From Ostreococcus mediterraneus (taxonomy: Eukaryota; Chlorophyta; Mamiellophyceae; Mamiellales; Bathycoccaceae), in NCBI GenBank assembly GCA_012295225.1, contig WMKK01000018.1, positions 224,898-288,897 of the forward strand: a stretch of 64,000 nucleotides of DNA. The letters are read 5' to 3'. The translations under genes and the position numbers were made by a program. How positions within the stretch are numbered: position 1 is the stretch's first letter; every line of letters starts with the position of its first letter. The notes below the pieces were generated by a model that saw only the letters and a program-made list of their open reading frames with translations, made no database searches and was not told where the DNA came from. Positions 41,101 to 50,757 of this stretch are shown here, in pieces.

Positions 41101-42544
41101 GTTTCTCCGTTCGCTCTTGTGCATCATGGTGGCCATCGCGTATTGCTTGGCGCCCGTCATTATTCCCGCGTACGGCATCAGCGTCGGCGGATACGTCGCA
41201 CTCGTCACGTCAGTGTTGCAACTCGGAAGCGCCATCATCATGATGGCTCGCGATTTTGCCGTCATGCTCGCCAGCGCGGCGAAAATCGCGCACTTGTCGT
41301 TTTTGCTCAATTACAAGTCGAGTCACGCAAAGCGTCTGGAGTCGATATATTTAATCGAGCCGCACGACGCGCCGGCGCATCGTAAACACGATGCGCGAAT
41401 CGTCACTTACGATGGTGCTCGAAATCCACACACGTTTGTGTTTCAAATCAGAGACGCGTCGGTGGTGTTCGTCGACGTCAATCGCAAAGCCAAGTACATC
41501 ATCGAGCGCATGAATATGATTCGCGAAGGCACCGGAGAAATTATCGATAAACTTCCCTCGGGCGGGTTTATAGGCATTCGAAAGACGCACGGAGGAATGT
41601 CGGAGACGCTGGTAAATGTCATCATGGGTACGGATGTGTCTCGACACGGCGTCGCAGGGATTAATCCAGCGTTTCGTACCGTCGTGCGCGTGTCGGGTGA
41701 ATTTAGCGACATTATTTTGAATGAATCGCTGTGGGCGAATCTCACGGTTGGTTTGATGTTCTCCGGGACAAGTTATCCACAACACTCCAAAGCCGGTATG
41801 GCTATACGGAAACGAATTCAAAGTCTCACGCAAGAGTACGTGTGGTGTTTATGCGAGTACGTGGGCATTCGTCCGAGCATCATCGGCCGCGAGTACAAAC
41901 ACAATTGGGCAACCGTGGCGATGGATTCGTTGACGCCGGTGTGTGACGAAGCCGAGTATTTCAAGATTGGACTCGTGCGGGCGTTGTTGCAACGACCACA
42001 AGTGCTCATCATCGATGCGTTAGTTGATGGGATGCATTTTGACGCCATCGCGAATCTGACGACAATTTTACGCGAGTACATTGCTCGCGACTCTGATGAA
42101 ATTTTAAAGGTGGATGACAACGAAGAGCCGGATTACGACGATGAAGTGCCACGCACAGTGATCATTCACGCGCGAGCGCTGGCGTTGACGCACGCGATGG
42201 AACCACATGAGCCCGTGCTCGTGGTTTCTTCAAAGTCAGAAATCATCGTCTCCACGGGTGAGAAACAATTTCCCGAGGCGTGCCGAACGGCGCTCGCCAC
42301 GTGGTGGGACGCGCCGGCACCCATTTATCACATTTATAATCCCCTCGGCATTGGCATTCTTGAACGCATGCAGCACAAGAATTTCATGGCAACCATTACG
42401 AGTCATCGTGACAGACGTCGTCGCAAGGTGAAATTCAAAAAGAATCCGGAACGGGTCGGAAATCATTCACGCTCGGGGTCGTTATCAAATGATTTTGCGT
42501 TCAAGGCGTCTCCGGAGAAAAGCAAAAGTGTACAAAAGCAATAA
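38151..42544 (+). CDS. Fusion of OpuAC-type betaine-binding domain, Calx-beta-like region, ABC membrane domain and degenerate ABC ATPase, two exons
   Basis: Exons 38151-38372 and 38507-42544, joined in phase 0, give 1,419 residues. A signal peptide (VARVAILACAFAARACA) is followed by a glycine-betaine-type substrate-binding domain (about residues 65-440: AVRILLEEKLGYEVETYAYD, TPVLFQSSEPAGLVSFASY, CAWLKLNRDAWEPYV). After one span comes a Calx-beta-like strand region (DDESFVDITVIRSGNN), then an ABC-exporter-like multispan domain, then an ATPase-like domain in which Walker A reads GIRKTHGGMSETL (no Lys), the signature is absent and Walker B ends LIIDALVDG (Glu to Ala). Exon 2 alone lacks an ATG near its start. 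It is divergent from PIP5K by 106 bp. A Met at 38232 is an alternative start. Confidence 0.82.
38373..38506 (+). other. Intron of the binding-protein/ABC fusion gene (134 nt)
   Basis: Donor GTGCGT after a GAG codon; the acceptor is GCTAG. CTGAC occurs at 38459-38463 (about 43 nt before the acceptor) and again at 38435-38439. Splicing joins the signal peptide to the binding domain in phase 0. Confidence 0.78.
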
Positions 42545-42666
42545 ACGACGATCTCGCGATGGTTCATGTGTTGATGTGTAATAATCACAACGCTAAAGTA
42601 TTTGTTCAACTCGTGTTATGTGTATGTGTGTGCTACTACGTGTGTTATGTCATGTGACATTTTATT

Positions 42667-45600
42667 TTAAGCGCCACTGCGATTCAAGAAACCGCTCGAG
42701 AGCGGCACTTGGCCAAAGTCATTCGACAAAACGTGTCTGAAGTGGGATTCACCAGAGCGCAACGCCGTAACGGCATCATTAATTTTACTCAAAGGCGTCA
42801 CCGCGACACTGGCGCCAATGTTGTGACGAGCGCAAAACTCGAGCATGTTCACCATGTCTTTCTTACCACCCGTGTTACTCGTCGTGATGTTATTCATTGT
42901 GAAGCCCAAGGTGAAGACGTCGGCGGTAATCGGAGGGCACATGCCAACAAAGCAAATCGTACCACGTGGACGCAAAAGCGGGAAAAACTTGGAGAAATCA
43001 ACTTCTTTGTTCGTGGCGATGGTGACCAAGATGAAATCGAGCGATTGCGCCGCCGCCGCCATTTCGTCGTCGTTGGTGTGCACCAAAAACTTTGATGCGC
43101 CGTGAGAAAGCGCATCTTGCTTCTTGGACGGAGACGATGAAATCGCAGTGACTTCTCGACCGAGAGCCTTGGCAAATTTAATCGCCATGTGACCGAGGCC
43201 GCCCAAGCCGAGCACGCCGATGCGGTCGCTCGATTTGGTTTGCTCGCTCAACGGAGTCCAAACGGTTTGCCCGCCGCATAACAACGGGGCGACTTCAGCG
43301 GAAGCCAAGCCGTCGGGGATCTTGTAGCAGAACGCTGAATCGCTGATGCGCATTCTATCGGCAAAACCACCTTTGTTACCTTCGCAGCACGTGCATCCCA
43401 CTTGCGAGCATAATTGCTCATCTCCGCGAGCGCACCATTCGCAGTCGTGGCACGAGGCGCTTTGCCAGCCGACGCCGACGCGTTGCCCAGGCTTCAATGT
43501 CGATACGGCATTGCCAACAGCGGTGACAGTACCCACAACCTCGTGCCCACACACTTGCGGCCACACAGCGTACTCGCCATAGTCACCAACAATCAAGTGA
43601 TCATCAGAGCCGCACAAGCCGCAGAATTCAACCTTGACTTCGACAGACGTCGGCGTCATGTCGGGCAACTTGTACTTGAATGGCGTCAAATCCTCACCTT
43701 GCGCTAATGCGGCGTAACCAACAGTCATGTCGCGTTCATCGATTTCTACACTATCCACGGTTTCGCCAATCAAGGCGCTGACTAAGGATTGCGCCCACAC
43801 ATCGTCGACGCCGTACAAGGTGTCATCCGGCGCACCGCTGCGGAAGTGCTCACCCTCAGCCTTAAGCTCGACTTCCATGGCATCAATCGTAAGCAATACT
43901 CGCTGAAGCTTTTCCTTACCCTCAGCGGCACCAGCCTTGATTACATTCATCCAACCTTCGTAGGAGCACATCGTGAGCGGTTGCTCGACGGAGAGCCAGT
44001 CGCAAAGCTTGGAGAAATCGATCAACTTACCCTTCACTTCACGCGCGACGCCATCGAACGCGTAGCGATCGAGCGCGCCATCCAAAGTAAGCGAAGAAAT
44101 CATCTTGACGCAATCGTCGATGCATAAAATACTCACCGCCCAATCCGTCTTGGGGAAGAAGCCAGTGGTGAGGCAGGCGCGAAGGAAAATGACGATGTAG
44201 TCGTCGTCGGGCGCCAAAGAGCCCGGAGTACGGGAAATGTTGATATCACCAAACAACAACACCGCAGACTCAATACCAACTTCAGTTTGCGCGCGCGCAC
44301 ACAACAATTCAGCCACCTCCTTGCTTCGACGGTATCCCGTAGGCGTCTCGCCTGGAAGAGGCAACTGGGTGGAGATCAATACGTGCTTGGCGTTCGCCTT
44401 CGCCGCGAGTTCGAGCCCGTTGAACGTACCTCCGACGTTAACTTCCTCTAATGCCGAGTACGATTTCACCATGTTCACCTCTGCACCTCCGCTGATGACG
44501 ATATCAATGTTCGGTAAGAATTCGTTGAGCTTGGCTTCCGGAATACCGTACGCCTGTTGAGACATATCACCGCATACAAACACCGTCTTCGACTTGACGT
44601 TGTCGCTAAACTCAAGACCACGCTTGGTGTAGACATCCACCACGCGCTGCATAGCGCGGGATTCATCTTTGGCGCGCACGACTGCGTAAATAGTTTCAAC
44701 GCTATCGTTCTCTGCGAGCTCCTTCAAGAGGTACGCACCAAGATATCCCGTCGCCCCGGTGAGCAAAACCTTCGCCTTACCAGATCGAGCCTTCGAAGTG
44801 ACTTTCGTGAACTTGGAGAAGTCATACTTTGCCGCCTCCGCCGTTGGATCGAACTGCGCTTGCTCAGTTTCCGTGGACAAGATTGCCATTTCTTTCAGTG
44901 TCGGTTTCGCGATCACTTCGGCGACGGTCACGGTCACGCCCCACTGCTTGGAAAGTACGCCAGCGAGTTCAACAAACTTCAAACTACCACCAAAATCAAA
45001 GAAGCTTTGGGATGGTGAGAAGTTTTTCGATGGTTCGGCCAACACTTGGCGCCACACACTGGCAACTTCCTCTTCCTTCTCCGTGAGCTCGCTGACTTCG
45101 GTGTCAGAAATTCTACGCAAGTTGTCAATTTTGAGCTTGACAACTTTACCGCTCGAGGCAGTGGTGACTTTCGAGTCTAATTCATAAAACGCACTCGGGA
45201 TCATGTATCTCGGCGTGTGCGCAGCCATGTGTGCACGCAATTCAGCTTCCTTCAAGCTCGTGCCGGCTTCAAACGCGATGCCAGCGACGAGTTGTTGATC
45301 AATGTCAGATTCACCCACCGTGCTAATGATTGCCGACTTGATTCCGCGAAGTTTGAGCAAGACTTCTTGCACCATCGTGGGCGAAACCTTGAAACCGCGG
45401 ATTTTGACGTATGCAGAGGACTGTCGGCTCTCAAACGTAATCTGGTTTGATCCAAGCCAACGCACGAGGTCACCCGTGGGGTAAAAGTCACCATCAATCG
45501 CCACGTGTCCGGAATCCGTGTAATATCCATTCAGTAAACCACTCTTTTTGACGTGAAGCTGGCCCACGGCACCTCGGGCGACGTATTCGCCAGCGTCATT

Positions 45601-48600
45601 CAACACTCGCATCTGTGTGCCTTGGCGTAAATAAAACGAATCAATCTCAGAGAGTGCGAGGTCGCCAGTTTCATTCGTACTGTACACATTCGTCCATCTA
45701 GTGCGCGGTAAACGCTCAGTCAAAAGTACTCGAGTTTCTTTCCTCACGCGCTCGCCCGTTGTCAATATTGTGTGCACGTCGCGCATCGCCTCTGAAAATT
45801 CTTCAGGCGGTACGTGTAACAAACAACTTTCCAAGATTGACGGGCTGAAATACAACATTGTCATCTTCTGGCTTTTGATGTAATGCACCAAGTCGCGCGG
45901 CTTGAGGAAGAATTCGTTGGGAATAATACTCAACGTTCGCCCAGCCAAAAGCGGGATGAAAAAGTAATAGTAAATCCAAAACGAGCCCATGATGTCGCCG
46001 CCACGCATGTTTGGCCCAATGACGCCCACGGAATCCGTGAGGGCGCTTTGCGGGCAAATCAAAATTTTACTCACACCGGTAGTACCACTGGTGAGCACAG
46101 AAAATCCAGGCGCGTTCGGGGTATCTGGACGCATGAGCGCGGAATGAATCTCGTTGCTAATGTCTGGCGACACTGGAATGTCTTCGAGCACGATGACCAA
46201 CTTTTTGAATTGCTCGGGAACAAATTCAAGCAATCCGCGAGAGACGATGATAGCTTTGGACTCGTTCAATCGCAACACGCGTTCGAGATCGTTACCTCGA
46301 TACCACGCAGGGATTTCACAAAACACAGATTCACACAAGAGCGAACCCATCGCAGCCCACACGCTCGAGGCGTCGGCGAGGACAAACAAACCGACTCGGC
46401 TATTCACAGCTCCGAAACTCTCGAGCTGCTTCGCCACGTGCAAAGCACGCGAATAAACTTGACGTAAGGTGTACGAATTTGAACCATCAGTTACACACGG
46501 TGCGTTCGATGGCAACTCTTGAAGCTTGTGTAATAAACCAGAACGCCAGTGCATCTCGCCGTCAGAAGTGGACGCGGCGGTAGCATTCATCACTTCCATC
46601 GCTCGCGCGCTTTCTCCTTGCGCAGTCTTCATGTCGTCTGCCAATGTGCTCAACACTTCGTTCATAAATGATTGATCCTTAAGATTCTCTTCTGGCACCC
46701 ACGTGTGCTTGAAGCCTGAAGGATGCACTTGGTGGTGCACGCTGTCGACGCACAACACGCGGAGTACTGCGCACTTGCCAGACTTTTGACGATCGCGCAA
46801 AGCCTCAGCCATATAAATAGTGGCGGTGCGCGTGCCGATGAGTACGACAGGTTCGTCAAACATGTATGGACACTTGCTTAATGCCTCATTAAGCTCGAGA
46901 GGCTTGAACTCGTATATGGCGACGTTGTCCATGCGAGCGGCGGCGAGGCGAGAGAACATGTCGTTCGCACCATCTTCGGACGCGCAGACAATGACGGAGA
47001 ATCGCAAGTCACTTTGAGCAACTTGGCGGAGAATGGGCCATTGCTCGGCGATGCGCTTGGACTCCCAAGCGCACGCTTCGTAATACGGCTTATTCTTCTT
47101 CGCCTCGTCGTACACCAATTGAGGCAATTCAATCGGTGGCTTCTCCACCGCTTTGAAACCGGTAGATTTCGACGCGTCATGGTGCCAACCACGAAACTTC
47201 TCCCATGTCGTGAGCTCTTTAGCTTTCCACGACATCATGGAGCCTTCAAACTTTACGGAGGCGTGCGCGCAAATGGCCTTCATGGTTTTTTCAGAATTTT
47301 CCACGACGTCTTTATCAGCATCGATGACCAACACCTTGGCGTTGATGCGCTTCAACGCGTTGACGATGCCAAACGCTTCGACGAAACCAGCTTCGTTGGG
47401 ATCGAAGTAACTGCTCGATTCGGCGCCTTCGATGGCGACGCGGTAGAAGGATTGCAACGCCGCAAGCGGATCGCGAATCAACACAACGTGCGTGAATCGG
47501 TGCAGCCAAGACGATTGGATTTGCGCCAAATCGAAATAGCACGTGAGCTCCTTCGTGAAAAAGAATGGTCGGCCTTGCGCGCTGTAATCCGCGGTCATGA
47601 CTTCGAGCATCGTTGCATACGAACATCCGCTGCTCGCGACGTTGTTCTCGTGTTGGCCGTCGACAATCTTCTTATAGTTGGGCTGGTTGTTCTCCTTTAA
47701 ATACGGCTCTGTGAGCAACTCATGCATCACCATACCTTCAGAGTGTATCGATACCGATCGCTCGAGCGCGGTAGATCGCGAGCGCGTCACGGCCCACACG
47801 ATGAGACGCTTTTCGTTGTGCGACGCGTGTGGGGAGGAATTCGCCACCGACATTGGATACGATCCCCCTTGCGCCGTGCACCACGCAGCCATCCCGTTGC
47901 GCACGACCAGTGCCGTGCAGCCGGCGCGTCGTAACGCAAAAGCCACCATCGGCGACGCATCAACACCGCCCGTCCCCACGACAGCGACGGGCATCGACAA
48001 ATCCAATCCCGCGTCAACAAACACCTTTTCCAAATCTCCATTGCGCACATCGAACAGCGCGTCGTAAGGCACATTCTTCGCCCCAGGAATATGCCCTTCT
48101 CGAAACCCATCGAACGATATCACGCGCCCTTGAATCCGTAATCGCGTCGAATCCCGAGCCATGCCTTCAAACACCTCGCGTCGACGACAATCCAAAATCT
48201 GCAATCTCTGCGTCGACAAGTTCACCAACGCATCCATGGCATCAATAATACCGCTCTTCACATCATCATCATGCCCACCGCGCATCGATTCACCGTCGTC
48301 ATACTTCACGCTCGCGTACTCGCGCACGTTTTCTGTGCCGAGCTCGAGCTCGCCGCCGCTCGCCACCCAGCCCTCAAATCCACCTTCAAGCACGCACACG
48401 CGCCCACGATGGGCGTACTCCACGAACACGTGCGCCGCGTAATGCGCCGCGTAATCCTTCGCATCTCTCGCGTAAATCACCACGTCATCGTTCGCGCGCA
48501 CGCCCAGCACCGCCCCGCACGTGCGCGCAAACGTCGTCCGCGTGGGAAACGCGCGCGGCAGCGGCGACGATAAATCGCACACCGCATCGTGGTCATAGAA

Positions 48601-48966
48601 CACCGCCCCGGGCACGCGCGCGTCATCGAACGCATCTTTTGCGCTCGATCCATTCGCATCGCTGCCGTCCGACGCACCGTCTCGCGCGCGCTCGACGGCG
48701 TCGCCGAGCGCCGCGTCGCTCGATGCGCACAGAAATCGCGTGCCGCCGCCGAGGAGTAATCTTTTCGCCTCGGTGGCGTCGATGATGTCCGCGGTGCGCA
48801 TGGTGGGGCCACGATGCGGTTGGAAATAATACGTCGCGCGTGGGCGAGGCGTGCGAGGCGCGAACGGGGCGTCGCGCGGCGCGCTCTGGGCGCGCGATGG
48901 TGCGACGATGGACAGATAAGAACGTGTGCACGAGTTTTCAAACATTTTGAACAATTGACCAATCAT
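42667..48966 (-). CDS. NRPS-like megaenzyme: rhodanese x2, sulfotransferase, adenylation, carrier, thioester reductase, alcohol dehydrogenase
   Basis: A 2,099-residue single-exon protein. Order: leader (1-55); two rhodanese folds (about 60-370), the second reading VAVVGTGGVDAS where active enzymes have the catalytic Cys loop; a sulfotransferase-like domain (about 390-650) with the 5'-phosphosulfate loop TRSRSTALERS and RDPLAALQSF; an unassigned alpha/beta block (about 660-810); an adenylation domain with SGTTGVSK, NETGDLAL, YPTGDLVRW and a terminal SSGKVVK lysine; a carrier domain (FFDFGGSLKFVEL, Ser present); a thioester-reductase domain (LLTGATGYLGAYLLKEL, GYRRSKE); and a zinc alcohol dehydrogenase of the CAD type (GLCGSDD, CGHEVVG, HDCEWCARGDEQLC, GLGGLGH). 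It should reduce an acid to an aldehyde and then to an alcohol. Confidence 0.92.
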   Translation of the reverse strand: MIGQLFKMFENSCTRSYLSIVAPSRAQSAPRDAPFAPRTPRPRATYYFQPHRGPTMRTADIIDATEAKRLLLGGGTRFLCASSDAALGDAVERARDGASDGSDANGSSAKDAFDDARVPGAVFYDHDAVCDLSSPLPRAFPTRTTFARTCGAVLGVRANDDVVIYARDAKDYAAHYAAHVFVEYAHRGRVCVLEGGFEGWVASGGELELGTENVREYASVKYDDGESMRGGHDDDVKSGIIDAMDALVNLSTQRLQILDCRRREVFEGMARDSTRLRIQGRVISFDGFREGHIPGAKNVPYDALFDVRNGDLEKVFVDAGLDLSMPVAVVGTGGVDASPMVAFALRRAGCTALVVRNGMAAWCTAQGGSYPMSVANSSPHASHNEKRLIVWAVTRSRSTALERSVSIHSEGMVMHELLTEPYLKENNQPNYKKIVDGQHENNVASSGCSYATMLEVMTADYSAQGRPFFFTKELTCYFDLAQIQSSWLHRFTHVVLIRDPLAALQSFYRVAIEGAESSSYFDPNEAGFVEAFGIVNALKRINAKVLVIDADKDVVENSEKTMKAICAHASVKFEGSMMSWKAKELTTWEKFRGWHHDASKSTGFKAVEKPPIELPQLVYDEAKKNKPYYEACAWESKRIAEQWPILRQVAQSDLRFSVIVCASEDGANDMFSRLAAARMDNVAIYEFKPLELNEALSKCPYMFDEPVVLIGTRTATIYMAEALRDRQKSGKCAVLRVLCVDSVHHQVHPSGFKHTWVPEENLKDQSFMNEVLSTLADDMKTAQGESARAMEVMNATAASTSDGEMHWRSGLLHKLQELPSNAPCVTDGSNSYTLRQVYSRALHVAKQLESFGAVNSRVGLFVLADASSVWAAMGSLLCESVFCEIPAWYRGNDLERVLRLNESKAIIVSRGLLEFVPEQFKKLVIVLEDIPVSPDISNEIHSALMRPDTPNAPGFSVLTSGTTGVSKILICPQSALTDSVGVIGPNMRGGDIMGSFWIYYYFFIPLLAGRTLSIIPNEFFLKPRDLVHYIKSQKMTMLYFSPSILESCLLHVPPEEFSEAMRDVHTILTTGERVRKETRVLLTERLPRTRWTNVYSTNETGDLALSEIDSFYLRQGTQMRVLNDAGEYVARGAVGQLHVKKSGLLNGYYTDSGHVAIDGDFYPTGDLVRWLGSNQITFESRQSSAYVKIRGFKVSPTMVQEVLLKLRGIKSAIISTVGESDIDQQLVAGIAFEAGTSLKEAELRAHMAAHTPRYMIPSAFYELDSKVTTASSGKVVKLKIDNLRRISDTEVSELTEKEEEVASVWRQVLAEPSKNFSPSQSFFDFGGSLKFVELAGVLSKQWGVTVTVAEVIAKPTLKEMAILSTETEQAQFDPTAEAAKYDFSKFTKVTSKARSGKAKVLLTGATGYLGAYLLKELAENDSVETIYAVVRAKDESRAMQRVVDVYTKRGLEFSDNVKSKTVFVCGDMSQQAYGIPEAKLNEFLPNIDIVISGGAEVNMVKSYSALEEVNVGGTFNGLELAAKANAKHVLISTQLPLPGETPTGYRRSKEVAELLCARAQTEVGIESAVLLFGDINISRTPGSLAPDDDYIVIFLRACLTTGFFPKTDWAVSILCIDDCVKMISSLTLDGALDRYAFDGVAREVKGKLIDFSKLCDWLSVEQPLTMCSYEGWMNVIKAGAAEGKEKLQRVLLTIDAMEVELKAEGEHFRSGAPDDTLYGVDDVWAQSLVSALIGETVDSVEIDERDMTVGYAALAQGEDLTPFKYKLPDMTPTSVEVKVEFCGLCGSDDHLIVGDYGEYAVWPQVCGHEVVGTVTAVGNAVSTLKPGQRVGVGWQSASCHDCEWCARGDEQLCSQVGCTCCEGNKGGFADRMRISDSAFCYKIPDGLASAEVAPLLCGGQTVWTPLSEQTKSSDRIGVLGLGGLGHMAIKFAKALGREVTAISSSPSKKQDALSHGASKFLVHTNDDEMAAAAQSLDFILVTIATNKEVDFSKFFPLLRPRGTICFVGMCPPITADVFTLGFTMNNITTSNTGGKKDMVNMLEFCARHNIGASVAVTPLSKINDAVTALRSGESHFRHVLSNDFGQVPLSSGFLNRSGA

Positions 48967-49208
48967 GATCAGGAGGTGGGGACTAAAAAGGTGTTCTGTC
49001 TAAGATTCGGACGCGGCACAGCGCGACAGACGCGGCAGCCGTCGTAGACGCGGCGCAGACGCGCGCGTGTGGGTGTGTTCGTGCGCGTACGCGCTGGTGG
49101 ACCTCGTCGCGGCGGCGTTGCGCGAACAAAAGAAGGAAAGAAGGCGAGAAATCAATCAAACTTTTGTCAAACTTTTGAGTCATCTGTGTACACCGACGAC
49201 GCGCGACG

Positions 49209-50657
49209 ATGGTGTTGGAGCGGTTGATGAGCGTATCGCGCGTATCGACGTCTGTGTCGTCGCCGTCCTCGCCGTCGGCTGGGGAGACCGCATCGCCGAC
49301 GACGGTGTCGATGACGAAGCGCGTGGGCAAGCGCGAGCTCGCGGCGTTTGCGAGGACGACGACGTGGAGCGATTTTCGCGATGGCGTCGCCATCTTGGCG
49401 TGCGCCAAGCGCGCGTTTCCGGAATCATACGATGCGTGTACACCGACGCCGGTGCATGCGGGGCGGGGCGGGACGGCGGTGGTCGTGAAGCAACCGTTTG
49501 AAGTGTTGCGAGCGGTGTTTGCGCGCGAAGGCGTCCCGGAGGGCGCTCGCGCGTTTGATAAAATTGCCAAGGGTGAATTTAATGCGACGTTTAACACGCT
49601 CGCGGTGTTATTTTGGATTGCTAATGTTCGTAAAGTTGATCACTTTGCGGTGGAGTTTACGATGAAGCTTGATGGTGGAGTTGAGGCGTATTGTCGGAGC
49701 GCGGAGACGAGAGCGAGAGCGAGGGAGCGCGAGCTCCGCTGGTCGTTGAGACGGACACGAAGTGCGAATGCGACGCCGATTGGTGGTGGTGGCGATCGAG
49801 AATATTCTAGTAGTGGTGGTGCGCGCGACGCGGTGGGGATGGATGCGTTTGTGCCGATGCGTCAGAGCGCTGACGCGTCAAAGACGACGACTGCGGTCAA
49901 TGGCGGCGTCAGCGGTCAACGCGACGCGCTCGCCGACGCCGGCAAGCAAGCGCAGCGGAAGTCTTTATCTATAGATGATTGGGAAACCTTAACAGAGGTG
50001 CGTTGGGAGTTGGAGAAGACCAAGCAACGATTAGAGGCGCGAGAGCGACAGATTGCGATGATGACGGCGAACTCTGCGTCTACGACGACCCATCGCGCCA
50101 ACGCCATCAAAATTAGAGAACTGAACGATTTGCTCACGAGTGAGCGCAACGCGCGGGTGAATCTCGCGAGTATGTATGAAAACGAAGTCAAGCTGCTTCG
50201 CGACGAAGTCGCCGAGGTGTTACGCTCGGTCGTCTTGACGGATAAAAATATGAAGGATTTCAACGGCGTCGATGTGTCCACAAAGGAGGGACGCCAAATC
50301 GCGCAAGTCATGATTGACGTCATGGATCGCGTACGAAAAGTACACGATGACCTAACGCATGCGTCGGCACATGCGTGGGTGGCGTCGTCTGCGTCATCAC
50401 CATCGGTAGATGCTCAGGTGATGTCGCCGTCTTTCCTCGCGCGGCTCGATTCTTTAGAACTCAGCGAAGACAGCGGAAGTCTCGGCGGCGCGGCGCCGCC
50501 GCTGTATGCATTCGATCAGCGTAACGAAGGCTCTGTTCCAGACGAAATGTTTGGTTCTGCTGATTCTGATGACTTTTCGCAAATGAAGACGGCGCACGAA
50601 GGCAGTCACGATTCCTTGCGCTCGCTCCATTCCGCCCGAGGCGGAGACGACTTGTAA
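49209..50657 (+). CDS. EB1-like calponin-homology domain protein with long coiled coil
   Basis: A 482-residue protein. Residues about 40-165 resemble the EB1 microtubule-binding CH domain: WSDFRDGVAILACAKRAFPE, then VKQPFEVLRAVFAREGVPEG and IAKGEFNATFNTLAVLFWIA, matching EB1's KxLQxxFxxxGVxK...KLxKGxFxxNxEFLxWF. A Ser/Gly-rich linker leads to a coiled coil (about 255-345: WELEKTKQRLEARERQIAMM, LLTSERNARVNLASMYENEV). No EB1 C-terminal homology domain or EEY/F tail is visible; the protein ends in an acidic Ser-rich tail. A microtubule-associated role is inferred from the CH match. It is divergent from the megaenzyme, 242 bp apart. Confidence 0.7.
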   Translation: MVLERLMSVSRVSTSVSSPSSPSAGETASPTTVSMTKRVGKRELAAFARTTTWSDFRDGVAILACAKRAFPESYDACTPTPVHAGRGGTAVVVKQPFEVLRAVFAREGVPEGARAFDKIAKGEFNATFNTLAVLFWIANVRKVDHFAVEFTMKLDGGVEAYCRSAETRARARERELRWSLRRTRSANATPIGGGGDREYSSSGGARDAVGMDAFVPMRQSADASKTTTAVNGGVSGQRDALADAGKQAQRKSLSIDDWETLTEVRWELEKTKQRLEARERQIAMMTANSASTTTHRANAIKIRELNDLLTSERNARVNLASMYENEVKLLRDEVAEVLRSVVLTDKNMKDFNGVDVSTKEGRQIAQVMIDVMDRVRKVHDDLTHASAHAWVASSASSPSVDAQVMSPSFLARLDSLELSEDSGSLGGAAPPLYAFDQRNEGSVPDEMFGSADSDDFSQMKTAHEGSHDSLRSLHSARGGDDL

Positions 50658-50757
50658 TGTATTAATATGTGATGAATTCATTTTACGGTGTACATTTCTA
50701 CTGCGTTGGAGCTACTAGTGTGTGTCAACAAAATTTGTTTCTATGGTGATGGTATTA

